In this document: positions 22,362 through 32,995 of the stretch, piece by piece
How positions within the stretch are numbered: position 1 is the stretch's first letter
Layout: each line of letters starts with the position of its first letter
NCBI GenBank assembly: GCA_965153355.1
Contig: OZ231127.1
Location: forward strand, 49,972,001 to 50,036,000
DNA: 64,000 nt
Source: Flaccisagitta enflata
Lineage: Eukaryota; Chaetognatha; Sagittoidea; Aphragmophora
Direction: 5' to 3'
The notes under the pieces: model-generated
Told to the model about the DNA's origin: nothing
The model's database searches: none
Seen by the model: only the letters and a program-made list of their open reading frames with translations
Program-made: the position numbers and the translations under genes

Positions 22362-22599
22362 TCTTTGCGATGGTGGAGGAATCGATGATGCGTATCCAGG
22401 CAATGTTGCGAGGAAGAAAGTCAACAATGCGGATCGCGTCTCTTGAAAATTCAAGAGCCTTTTGAAAAGAAGATTCGGAATTGTGAGCGCGCTAAAGCGA
22501 TAGAATAACAATTTCATGTGAACGACGTCGCGTGCCTCAAAACTTTCAAAAGGCAAAACTAACTAAAAAAGATAAAAATTCACAAAAGTGAGAAACTTT

Positions 22600-22726
22600 T
22601 AAAAGATTCAGAATGATGAAGATAAAGAGGAAAAAAGAACATTAGTGATAGACCCGCGGAGGGGCAAAAGGACCAACCAACCGACGGAGGGATAGAGTGA
22701 CCTGTAGAGTCGCGTAGCACGCAACT
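22600..22726 (-). repeat. Hairpin-family repeat, partial version A
   Basis: Terminal hairpin AGTCGCGTAGCACGCAACT (22708-22726), with one stem base changed, preceded by the complement-strand microsatellite GACCAACCAACCGACGG. Distal end not found. Confidence 0.65.
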
Positions 22727-22784
22727 TGAAAGAGGGAGCATTGGCGCGGCGACGTTCAAATTTCCGTGCGCACAGACACACACA

Positions 22785-23134
22785 CAGCGGCGTAGAAGAA
22801 GGGACTTCAGGGACTTTAATTGAAGTCCCTGTTGTCGGGACACTAAAGTTGTCAGGACACTATATTTTCCAAGAGAAAAAAGGAAGAAAGGAAAAAAAAA
22901 GGGAAAGAAAGGAAAAGAATGGAAGGAAAGGGGGAAAAAATGAAAGAAAGAAAGAAAGGAAAGAAGGAAAGGAAAAATTTAATGTTTATCAACTTTATTT
23001 TCTTAGAAATTACAGTAATCACATATGTGTATATTTATATGGCAAAATTTTTTGGTTGGCTTCAGTTGGGACACTAAATTTGTCGGACACCAATTGGGGG
23101 TTGAAGTCCTTAGAATCTTTACTCTCCTACGCCG

Positions 23135-23137
<3 letters not shown>
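22785..23137. mobile_element. Probable hAT-type MITE, 353 bp, inserted in a CA repeat
   Basis: Inverted ends CAGCGGCGTAG and CTACGCCGCTG, flanked by CACACACA on both sides. Because the target is a microsatellite, the 8-bp duplication cannot be distinguished from the repeat itself. Internal inverted blocks GGGACACTAAA(G/T)TTGTC and GAAGTCC support a single symmetrical element. The centre is purine-rich. Confidence 0.7.

Positions 23138-23229
<92 letters not shown>
23138..23229. repeat. (CA)n microsatellite
   Basis: About 92 bp of CA directly at the end of the preceding MITE. Confidence 0.97.
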
Positions 23230-23232
<3 letters not shown>

Positions 23233-24040
23233 GTAGAGAGACAGAGGGACAGAGAGCGAGAGAAATATAGAGAATATCATGGTGGCTTTTCAAATATTGA
23301 ACAAAACGCGATTGGAATCGAATATGATAAATGGCACAAGCAATAAAGTTTTAATCACGTGCGTGCAAGCACACGATTTTTTCACGTTTTCCCTAGCCCA
23401 AACCAGTTTCTTTTTTTAGTCGCGTGCACGCGACTATGACCCACTCTGTCCGTCTGTCGGTCCGTCGGCCCGTCCGTCGGTCGGTCGGAGACACTTAGCT
23501 TTTTTTCGTCGTTTTACGCCATTTTACGCCATTTTAAGTCATTTCAAGTTATTCTAAGTCATTCTAAGTCATTCTAAGTCATTCTAAGTCACTCTAAGTC
23601 ACTCTAAGTCACTCTAAGTCACTCTAAGTCACTCTAAGTCATTTTTTGACTTTTGAAGTTTTGTTGTTTTATGTCATTTTAAGTCATTTTAAGTCATTTT
23701 AAGTTATTCAAAGTCATTCTAGGTCATTCTAAGTCATCATAAGTCATTCTAAGTCATTCTAAGTCATTCTAAGTCACTCAGTCATTTTTTGACTTTTGAA
23801 GTTTTTGTCATTTTACACCATTTAAAGTTATTTCAAGTCATCTCAATTCATTTCAAGTCATTCTTAGTAATTCTAAGTCATTTAAAGTCTGGTTTAAGTC
23901 TGGTTAAAGTCTGGTTTGAATCTGGTTTAAGTCTGGTTTAAGTCAGGTTTAAGTCTGGTTTAGGTCAGGTTTAAGTCTGGTTTGGTTTAAGTCTGGTTTA
24001 TGTCTGGTTTATGTCTGGTTTAAGTCTGGTTTTAGTCTAG

Positions 24041-24117
24041 CAGAGGCGTATTTGACAGAGCGTCAGGGGCAGCAGCTGCTGCCCTTTTTGTTGGGGCACA
24101 AATCTCATCGGGACACG

Positions 24118-24189
<72 letters not shown>

Positions 24190-24837
24190 AAATGAAATGG
24201 CAGAAGAAGTAAAAGAAGTATTTACAGCAGAAATACAATGGGGTTTTATGGGACCGATCTACAGAGCCTCGACCACTATTATTTCGTTGTCTAGGTTGAT
24301 GCAATCGATCTTCTTCATCAACCAAATCACCACAAAATTGAAATTCTCTAAAAAAATGTCTGATGATAAAACATCCTTGGGCTTGTTTATGCTTTGTATA
24401 GAAAACATTTTACACTGCAGTAAAGCAGGACTACCTTTTGTATGATAACACAATAGCTATATAAAAAACAATAGTAATTAGTAATATTAGATGCATAATT
24501 AGCTAGATAGGTAATAACAAGGCCGTATACACGAGCCGAAGTCGCGTGCGGGTGGGCAGGGGCAGTGATGTTAAAGGCTTACCCAAGCATTTGGGCAGGA
24601 GCAGTAACGTAAAAACCGGCCGTAACGCCAAAAAAGCTAACGCGGACGGACGGACGGACGGACGGATGGACGGACGGACGGACGGACGGATGGACGGACG
24701 GACGGACGGACGGATGGACGGACATAGCGGGTTGTAGAGTCACGTACACGCGACTAAAAAATCATTGGGACACAAGACTCGTTGGGACACAGATTTTGGC
24801 TAGCTTCCCCAAAAGTTAGGGTTCAAATACGCCCCTG
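24041..24837. mobile_element. hAT-type MITE, 797 bp, 8-bp duplication TAGTCTAG
   Basis: Ends CAGAGGCGTATTTGA and the inverse CAGGGGCGTATTTGA. Flanked by TAGTCTAG at 24033-24040 and 24838-24845. Inside are inverted GGGACAC(A/G) blocks, a (GA)n array (24122-24186) and a hairpin-family repeat (24517-24755). It sits in the AAGTCTGGTTT minisatellite, so it is younger than that expansion. Confidence 0.9.
24517..24755 (-). mobile_element. Hairpin-family repeat, version A, nested in the hAT MITE
   Basis: Minus-strand copy. ACAAGGCC at 24517, distal arm AGTCGCGTGC (24540-24549), the duplicated motif GGGCAGG(G/A)GCAGT, an expanded (GGAC)n/(GGAT)n array (24643-24724), and terminal hairpin AGTCACGTACACGCGACT (24738-24755) followed by AAAAAA. 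Confidence 0.82.
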
Positions 24838-25720
24838 TAGTCTAGTATAAGTTTGGCTTAAGAGTTAAGTCATTCTTAGTCATTCTGAGTCACTATAAGT
24901 CATTCTGAGTCACTATAAGTCAGTCCGAGTCTGTAAGGTTTAGCATTTTTTCGCCATTTATGTCTTTTCAAGTCATTTTAAGTCATTTTTAGTTATTCTA
25001 AGTCATTTTAAGTCATTTTTAGTCATTCTAAGTCATTCTAAGTCATTCTGAGTCAGTTTAGGTCATTTTTTTGCGATTGCATTTTTTTTCATTTTTTGTC
25101 ACTTTACATCATTTTAAGTCATTTTAAATCATTTCAAGTCATTTTAAGTCATTTTAAGTCATTCTTTGTCATTCTGAGTCACTATGAGTCATTCTGAGTC
25201 ACTATAAGTCATTCCATTTTACGTCATTTTAAGTCTGGTTTAGATCTGATTAAAGTTTGGTTAAGGTCTGGTTTAAGTTTGGTTAAGATCTAGTTTAAGT
25301 CTGGTTTAAGTCTGGTTTAGGTCTGGTTTAAGTCTGGTTTAAGTCTGGTTTAAGTGTTGTTTTTTTGTCTGGTTTGAGTTTGGTTTGAGTCTGGCTTGAG
25401 TCTGGCTTGAGTCTGGTTTGAGTCTGGTTTGAGCCTGGTTTGATTTTGGTTTGAGTCTGGTTTAAGTCTGGTTTAAGTCTGGTTTAAATCTGGTTTATGT
25501 CTGGTTTAAGTCTGGTTTAAGTCTGGTTTAAGTCTGGTTTAAGTCTGGTTTATGTCTGGTTTAAGTCTGGTTTAAGTCTGGTTAAAATCTGGTTTTAGTC
25601 TGGATTAAGTCGATAAAGTGATACAATAAGGAGTCAGGTCAATTCAGTTACCATCGTCTCGCACGCGACTAAAAGGTGTTGGCCTTGTTCTCTTTCTCTC
25701 TCTTTCTCACTATTACTATT

Positions 25721-25876
25721 GGTCGCGGATAGGCGGCTCTACACCTTGCAGTGTTGGTCGGTCCGTACGTCGGTTGGTCCGTCTCTTCGTAACATTGTTG
25801 AATTGCGAGAGGTTTTCGCATTACTGCTCCTGCCCAACAGTCCGCGACTGGATTGCCGTGTATCCGGCCTTGTTTC
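25721..25876 (+). mobile_element. Hairpin-family repeat, version D (about 156 bp)
   Basis: Hairpin GGTCGC-GGATAG-GCGGCT (25721-25738), CTCTACACCTTGCAG, GTCGGTCC repeat, TGCTCCTGCCCA, distal arm GTCCGCGACT (25840-25849) and terminal GGCCTTGTTT. Close to the copy at 19771-19915 throughout. Confidence 0.82.
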
Positions 25877-25928
25877 TTTATTTCTTTCTTTCTAAGTTTC
25901 CTTCGTTATTTGCTATCTAACGGTTTTC

Positions 25929-26092
<164 letters not shown>

Positions 26093-26234
26093 ATTGTCAA
26101 TCATATCGTCTTGATCGTCGTTGACTCGTTGTGGACGTCAAAAGCGTCTTTTGCTAATTCTGGCATAGGATTTAGGCGATAGAAGCGGCAAACTCACTCA
26201 ATTCACCACCAAACCGTCGTGAGATCGGTCTCTC

Positions 26235-26347
26235 TCACTCACTCACTCACTCACTCACTCACTCACTCACTCACTCACTCACTCACTCACTCACTCACTC
26301 ACTCACTCACTCACTCACTCGCTCACTCACTCACTCGCTCACTCACT
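26235..26347. repeat. (ACTC)n microsatellite
   Basis: About 28 tetranucleotide units with rare GCTC variants. Confidence 0.97.
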
Positions 26348-26928
26348 CTCGTCTTGGAACTCGACAAATCTTATTATTACAAATAACAAAAAATAAATAA
26401 TAGAGGAGGTTTCCGAAACATTTTAGTCGTAAAGACTAAAGAAAGCCCACTCTGGCGGGCTTGTAAAGATTTTGGCGCCAAATCACAGATTATATGCAAA
26501 TCTTGGCTATTTATTCATGCTCACCAGCGCCAGACACAGGCGCTGGTTGGCGCCTCCGACGGAACTGTAATGTGTAAAAGACTACATTGTGAAAATATCA
26601 CAGGAGAATGAACAATGAACAGACATGCTATATAACGGGCAATTGCCGAATTTAGGCAAAATGTCAGGGTTGATTGGGGCAAGAGGCATCAGCTGTTTCA
26701 AAGGCGTAACCTTTCCGGCATCGTTCCTGTTCATCGGCGCCGCGATTGACGCCAATATCGGCTGCGGTATAGGAACTGACATAGGCTTTGGTATTGGCGC
26801 TAAAATTAGCGTTAGCAAAGACATCGGCGTCAGTGTCACGCCAAAACCGGAAAAGGCTTCAGAACGGCTAAAGCGAGCGCATCAGAGTTGAAAGGCCGGC
26901 CGAAGGAAATGTCAACATCCGCCGGCCG

Positions 26929-26932
<4 letters not shown>
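26348..26932. other. Non-coding; small hairpins, unsupported short frame
   Basis: Contains the hairpin CCAGCGCC-loop-GGCGCTGG at 26524-26546 and GCCCACTCTGGCGGGC near 26446. An 88-codon plus-strand frame (26625-26891) is rich in Gly/Ile because of a loose GGCATTGGC-like repeat. No homology is recognised and it is not called. Confidence 0.4.

Positions 26933-26986
<54 letters not shown>
26933..26986. repeat. (GA)n microsatellite
   Basis: About 54 bp of GA. Confidence 0.95.
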
Positions 26987-26988
<2 letters not shown>

Positions 26989-27241
26989 CGGCCGAGTGCC
27001 GACTAACGCGGTCAACTAGATTTGGTCGTCAACGTCAAACGTCGCGGAGAAAATGAGAGGCGGCGGCTTTAGACTTTAGATGACTGAATGACGATCGGCA
27101 TTGAGAGAGAAGAAGAAGGAGCGATCAACATGAGGAGGAATAGATGAGGGAGCGATAAAACGAATGAAGATCATATGAGGGAGCGTTGAAGGAATTGAAG
27201 AGGGATATGAACATCACAGTGCATTAGGTCATAGTATTTTT

Positions 27242-27441
27242 AGTCGCGTGCACGCGACTCCACACCCCGCTTTGTCCATCCGTCCGTCGGTCTGTCGGTC
27301 GCACTTTTACTATTTTTATCAATTTTATTCCTTTAAGTCATTTTAAGTCATTTTAGATAATACTAAGTCATGCTAAGTCACTCTAAGTCATGCAAAGTCA
27401 TTCTGTAAGTCTCGCACGCGACTTATAGGTGTTGGCATTGT
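27242..27441 (+). mobile_element. Hairpin-family repeat, version A with a short AAGTC minisatellite
   Basis: Palindrome AGTCGCGTGCACGCGACT (27242-27259), CCACACCCCGCTTTGTCC, GTCGGTC repeat, about ten AAGTCATTTT-type units, distal arm GCACGCGACT (27414-27423), then GGTGTTGGCATTGTT. It is the small counterpart of the array at 23418-25690. Confidence 0.85.
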
Positions 27442-27477
27442 TATTTAGAAAAAAAAGAGAATGGGAGATGAGAGAGA

Positions 27478-27678
27478 ACAAGGCCGGATACACGGCTACC
27501 GTAGTCGCGTACGGATGGGCAGGAGCAGTGCTGGAGAAGGTCACTAGGGCATCTGGGCAGGAGCCGTATGCTCAAAAAGCTCAAAAACGCCAAAAAGTAA
27601 AAAGGGGACCAACCGATTAACCGACCGACCAACCGACGGACCGACATAGTAGGGTGTAGAGTCGCGTATCACGCGACT
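27478..27678 (-). mobile_element. Hairpin-family repeat, version A (about 200 bp)
   Basis: Minus-strand copy: ACAAGGCCGGATACACGGC, distal arm AGTCGCGTAC (27503-27512), duplicated GGGCAGGAGC, (GACC)n-type repeat, GTGTAG and terminal hairpin AGTCGCGTATCACGCGACT (27660-27678) followed by AAAAA. Confidence 0.85.
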
Positions 27679-28297
27679 AAAAAGTATGATTGTAGGAAAT
27701 ATAAAGTGCTTAAAACTACATTGATAAGAAAAAGCGGTAACCGTCGATGAGCGTGGCCGAGTATAGACAGACAGAATTGACAGAAAAGAAGGTTGAATAT
27801 CATCGCATCAAGCAAGCCAGCAAGAACCTGCTATAACATTTCAATATTCTAAACGCCATCACAAAATGTCGACCATTCATTCTTTGACACAGTCTTAAGA
27901 CTCGCCTTTTGGATTTACAAGTCGACATCAGACGGCGCAGCTCAGCTTGTAAGTCCTCTGGCGACGAAAAGCGGATTGACTGGAGCTGGAGCATGGAGAG
28001 AGGCGAAATCGTGAGTAAAAAGAGGTAGTCAGGACGCAAGGATCGGTTCATTTTTTCAGGAAGTGAGGAGAGTTTCAGTGAAAAGGACGACACAACGTGA
28101 CTTGGACGAGGATCAATCAGATTCTGCTGGACTCAGCAGGGCTCCGAAGGACCAGGATTAGGTCCAATCAGATTCTGTCAGACTTGCTTGGACTGGAAAG
28201 ACGTGTTGTAAATGATACGAGAATGAACATGAAGAACCAGGTTTGAGCGAACATTCGGTGATGACGGTGTGTATTGGTAGAAACCCTGGCATCACCT
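27679..28297. other. Unique non-coding sequence
   Basis: No element ends, long frame or repeat recognised. There is a weak internal duplication (GGACTCAGCAGG and GGACCAGGATTAGG with AATCAGATTCTG) near 28105-28175. Confidence 0.4.
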
Positions 28298-28367
28298 GAG
28301 GGCTTTTCACACGAAACCCTTAAGGGTCACTTAAGGGTCACTTAAGGGTTTCGTGTGAAAAGCCCTC
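28298..28367. repeat. 70-bp hairpin with 27-bp perfect arms
   Basis: Arms 28298-28324 and 28341-28367 are exact reverse complements, starting GAGGGCTTTTCACACGAAAC. The 16-nt spacer carries further ACTTAAGGGTC repeats, so the loop is itself built from the arm's inner end. No target duplication seen. Confidence 0.85.
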
Positions 28368-29746
28368 TGGTTTCATTTGTTCGCTTTGCCTTCATCTTAG
28401 TCCTGAGTCCTTCTGTTGGCCTGAATTGCGCCACCTCTTCTGCTATCAAATTGACGCTTCACGTGCACAACCTTATGCGTTTTTGTCTTTTTCCGCCTAC
28501 TCAGGGATTCGTTGGGTCAGAGCTCCGTGGGTCAAACGGTATTTCATTCGCGCTGACTAATTACTAATTACTAATTACTGTACAATAATCTTGGCCTCAT
28601 GAATCACTGCGCTGCTGCATCCGGGCGTGACTTACATAAACATACTTGAGGAATGCAAGGAAGTGTAATAAAAAAATGAAAAAACGAAAAATGAAAAAAA
28701 AAAGCAAAAAAGAAGAAAGAAAGGAAAAAAAGCAAGAAAAACAATAAGAACTAAAACCAATGAGAATAATCAGTGGCGCCAATGATCAATATCATCTTTC
28801 TCACAGCCCCGCACTGAATTCCAATCATCATGCATCATGGGTTTTCAAGTCGCTCGGTTCCAACTTTGGGTCGACTCGTCCTTTTTCGCACACTCGACTG
28901 ATTCGCGAAGTGAAATCCTGGGCTTAAATCCATCCTTAAACGGATATCCCTTGATTAAGAGCTTACATATAAGAATTAGTCATAGCGACAAGCAACTTAA
29001 AAGTTAAAATTGATAGATTTCAACTAAAGGATTTTCATCCGAAACAAAAACTACTTCGCGATTTACAATTAAACAAAGTAAGTGTGTTCGCGGTAGGTGT
29101 CATTGTTAACTTATTTAGAGGTTAGAAAAAAAATATAAACGAAAAATGGACGTGTTTCGAGAGTAGCCGTTAGAGGGAAGTTAATGCTCCATAAAACAGC
29201 GTGACAGATCCTCCACCGGAACGAGAACTATCAGTCACCCCCTTTGCCACTGCTCTGTACTCTCCATCACGAAATGGAGAGAGATTTTTTTTTGTTTTAA
29301 CCACTTCTCATTAAAAAAAAAATTTCCTCTTAACAATGAATAACAAATTATTCTCACGAAATGCCATTTCTGGGTTTATTAGATCAATTTCATGACAAAC
29401 CACATTCGAACAATTTATCGCCATTTGTGCATACACCACCCTACCCCGGTCACCATTCAAGTACCATAGACCATATTTTTTTCGCTTTGAAAAAGACTCT
29501 CCACACTTTTATTATTCCATTTTCCAACATATTTTCCCCCCACTACTTTTGATTGCGAGTTGTGGAAGTGCCGCGGGTAACAGACCTTGTGAGTTTGAAT
29601 ATTGAATTTACAATTGTCAATGTGTTGTCGCGTAAAAAGTTATAACTCGTGATTCCCATTCTTTCTCCTTCTGTCTTCTCTGCCTTCATCGCTTGCCCAT
29701 CTCCAACCTCTTATCAGCATCGATTGCAGTTTATTGGTTTATTGGT
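28368..29746. other. Non-coding, no gene supported
   Basis: Unique sequence. Notable only are ACTAATTACTAATTACT at 28556-28578 and A-rich GAAAAAA tracts at 28665-28760. No frame with recognisable content. Confidence 0.4.
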
Positions 29747-29846
29747 TTGTGTTTGTTTGTTTGTTTGTTTGTTTGTTTGTTTGTTTGTTTGTTTGTTTGT
29801 TTGTTTGTTTGTTTTTTGTTTGTTTTTTGTTTGTTTTTTGTTTGTT
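29747..29846. repeat. (TTTG)n microsatellite
   Basis: About 100 bp of GTTT units ending in three GTTTTTT variants. Confidence 0.96.
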
Positions 29847-30259
29847 TGTTAGTTTCTTTCTTTCTATCTTTCGACAATTATTTTTCTTGTTCAATTCTTA
29901 TCTTACAACATGTAGTGTTCCTTTACTGGCCGTCTCTCACGCTCTCTTCCTACGTATATCTTTCCATTCTCTCTCTCTGATCTCTCTATGTCTCTCTCCT
30001 CCTCTCTAAAATTTTGAAGCCTCTTGGCTTCTCTTCTTTTTTTTATTATCTGTGGTTTCCAATATGATATCATTCCGCGTCTGATTAAACTTTCAACGTT
30101 TTGCCACGTCGAAGATTTGATCTTTCACGTCGAATTTCTCATCGCCGGTGAATTTCTCTCGCGCGCTTCTGCTGTCAATTTTTAAATCCACCAACCACGT
30201 TTACGCTGGGTCACGCTTGAGTTTACTTGATATGTATCAGCTTGTCATTGTCGCTTAAT

Positions 30260-30389
<130 letters not shown>

Positions 30390-30460
30390 GGCAAGGACAG
30401 TTCTACAATAAATTACTCACACAAACACAACTCAAACTGACGTAAAACCCAAAAGTGTTA

Positions 30461-31264
30461 CAGGCAGTTTCCACAATAAACTAGACTGGCGGAAATAAGG
30501 CGACTGAATTCTTTAATATTGATAAAAGTGTCCAAATTTCAAAATGGTTGCACCTATGAGCTTAAAATTTAAGCCCTATGCTCAGAATTTGATACTCTTT
30601 CAGATCATATAAAAAAAAATATTCCAATACTTAAAATGTGTTCAACTATATTAGTTTTCATCATAATCAGAGTAACATTAGAGTAACAGGGTGTTAACAT
30701 TTTCCGTCACTCCCTTCAAAAATCAATATCTCTGGCTAGAATTGACATTAAGGTCTGAAATTTTGCATGCAACTTGGGTTATGTCTATATTAAAGGAGGA
30801 AAAAAGAAAATTTCCATAATACTTAAGATATTTTCATTTAAAGTATAGTATACTACTATATATCAAAATCAAATAAATCATCATTTTAGATACATCAACT
30901 AAAAGTGAAATTTTTCCATAGTTAACAACAATTGGTTGCCATAAAATCTTTAGTTCTTCTTTAGGGATTGCAATTAAATAAAAATGACCCATAGTTGGGT
31001 AGGCTTAATGATTTTTTCATATCTTTTTCAATGTGGTTTTAAGTGTGACATCAGTGTGACATAAAATAGGAGTTGATTTTGGCCTATTCTTTGCTAGATA
31101 GCCTATCAAAATTTTAAGTATGAAGGATATCAGCTAGGCACTGAATCCCAAGTAATGTGTTACAACAGCTTCTATCTTTAAAAAAAGGATTAGCATGATA
31201 AAAACAATATTTTTGTCTGTAACATCATGAATTTCAGCTGGGCCGGTTTATTGTGGAAATGACC
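30461..31264. mobile_element. TIR element, about 800 bp, TA-flanked
   Basis: Left end CAGGCAGTTTCCACAATAAA and right end the inverse of GGTCATTTCCACAATAAAC share TTTCCACAATAAAC. TA lies at 30459-30460 and 31265-31266. The interior is AT-rich without frames. The right end abuts the next MITE. Confidence 0.6.
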
Positions 31265-31266
31265 TA

Positions 31267-31839
31267 CAGTAGATGTCGTCTAGACTTGGAAATACGGGGG
31301 AATTCATTACAGGAAGACAAATTTACCTGAGAGACTGATATTTGGAATATAGACTAATAAAAGGATGCTTTGTTGCCCATGGGTGTTGGTTGCCATGAAA
31401 ACACATTTTCATGTATTCACGCTAAAGTATCAATATTTTGAGAAATTTTTTTAGGAAACATTGTTTAAAATAAAATTTGCCACAACTTTCCCACAGTATG
31501 TTCTGTAAGAATATTGCTGGTTTGGCCGTTGCTAGGGAGCGTAACTATGTGTGACAGGCCTGTGATGCTCCCTAGCGACCGCCAAACCAGCGATATTCTT
31601 ACAGAACATACTATGGGAAAGTTGTAGCAAATTTTATTTTAAACAATGTTCCCTCAAAAAATTTCTCAAAAAATTGATACTTTAGTGTTAATACATAGAA
31701 ATGTGTTTCCATGGCAACCAACACCCATAGGCAATAAGCATCCTTTTATTAGTTTACATTCCAAATATCACTCCCTTAGCTTTGTTTGTCTTCCTGTAAT
31801 GAATTCCCCCGTATTTCCAAGTCTAGACGACATCTACTG
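31267..31839. mobile_element. Foldback MITE, 573 bp, nearly perfect palindrome
   Basis: TA at 31265-31266 and 31840-31841. The whole element folds on a centre near 31553: CAGTAGATGTCGTCTAGACT at the left pairs with the right end, and GAGGGAGC-like GCTAGGGAGC pairs with GCTCCCTAGC beside the centre. Few mismatches are visible between the arms, so the copy is young. A diverged relative lies at 85-560. Confidence 0.9.
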
Positions 31840-31841
31840 TA

Positions 31842-32200
31842 CAGACGTATGGACGGACGGAAGGATTGATGGCGGAATGGCCCACACGGCAACTTGTAGC
31901 GTAAAGATACTAAATAGACAGCGGCGTGCGTTGTCCAACAAGTAATGTGGGGTGACAATATTGATGCGGACGGGTGGGTAGGGGTGTACAACCTCCTGCC
32001 ACACCCCTGCATGACCGGAGCGTCTAAACTGCTTTTTTACACTTTTCAACTTGATCATCAGAGACCAACGGATAGAAAATGGACCAACGGACCGACGGAC
32101 GGACAAATCTCATATAAAGTCGTGAGTCCGTGTACATGAAAATGCGAATAAAGTTTTTCTCAGGACAAAACAAAGAAAAAGCCAAATAGGCAAAAGCTCT
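31842..32200. other. Remnants of GGAC-type repeats
   Basis: GGACGGACGGAAGG at 31852 and CCGACGGACGGACAAA at 32091 resemble the internal microsatellite of the hairpin family, but no hairpin end is recognised. Confidence 0.4.
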
Positions 32201-32208
32201 ACACCCAG

Positions 32209-32995
32209 TAGGGGGGGTCATACAGGGTTGTTTTTGGAAATTCCTTATGAGACTCTGGAATCTGGGGGTTTATTGAATGTAGAAAAGGATAGAAAAAAAA
32301 TTGGGTATCCATGTCTTAAGGAAAAATAATCCATTTTCGATCAAAAATGAGGTATCAGATAGGCGAAAATCGCGAAAATCGCGAAAATCGCGAAAATCGC
32401 CAAGATATAGGCCATTGGTAATAGCCACCAGGACACTAAAAAACATTTGTTTTTGGCTTAGATGATGTATTTTTGCCTTACTCTTACCTCTCATGACAAT
32501 AATTAGGCTTCCAATGCAAGCTTTTTTTCATTTTTAGGGCTTTATACATGCTGCCATAAAGGCAAAAATTAGCGAAAAATCAAAAAAAATTGAGAAAATC
32601 TTTAAAAAAAGGAAAAAATTGTACTGTCTAGTGTGTGTTAAAAAAATATGCCTGTTTGTTTTAAAGATGCTTGTTTGATTTAGTATTTTCATTATTCTCA
32701 TATTCTTTTCCCTTTTATGTTAAAAAAAACCATTTTTTAACCATGAAATATTTGCAATAAAAGCAGAAATAAGCGAAATCAACAAAAATTGCAAAACTCA
32801 GTGCTCAAGCTTCTTCCTCCAGGACTTGCAACCTGGCATGGGTGTTTTACTGAAGGTTTTTTTTTGGTTTTTAAGATTTTTTTTTTCTTTTTTTTTTTTG
32901 GTTAATCAATGTTTGCACCTACACAAGTATGGATAGGGCTTGATGGTCAAACTAAGAACTAGTTTGACGGAACGGCTGATTTTTAACCACTAAGG
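32209..32995 (+). repeat. Left terminal inverted repeat of the hAT-like transposon
   Basis: 787 bp matching the complement of 36331-37124. Contains a short tandem repeat (CGCGAAAAT, four units) near 32370-32400 and a T-rich tract near 32870-32900, where the two arms differ most. Confidence 0.88.

Larger units (their letters stand above)
23418..25690 (+). repeat. Hairpin-family repeat with a hugely expanded internal minisatellite
   Basis: Begins with the perfect 18-nt palindrome AGTCGCGTGCACGCGACT (23418-23435) and the family GTCGGTCC repeat, and ends with the inverted arm GCACGCGACT (25661-25670) then GGTGTTGGCCTTGTT. Between them are hundreds of units of AAGTCATTCT or AAGTCACTCT (10 bp), then AAGTCTGGTTT (11 bp). 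The 200-bp copy at 27242-27441 has the same ends and only about ten such units, so this is the same element with its interior amplified. A hAT MITE (24041-24837) interrupts it. Confidence 0.8.

Noticed and set aside
26625-26891. 88-codon Gly/Ile-rich protein
   Set aside because: Short frame over a loose GGC/ATT-type repeat. No homology, signal peptide or neighbour supports it.
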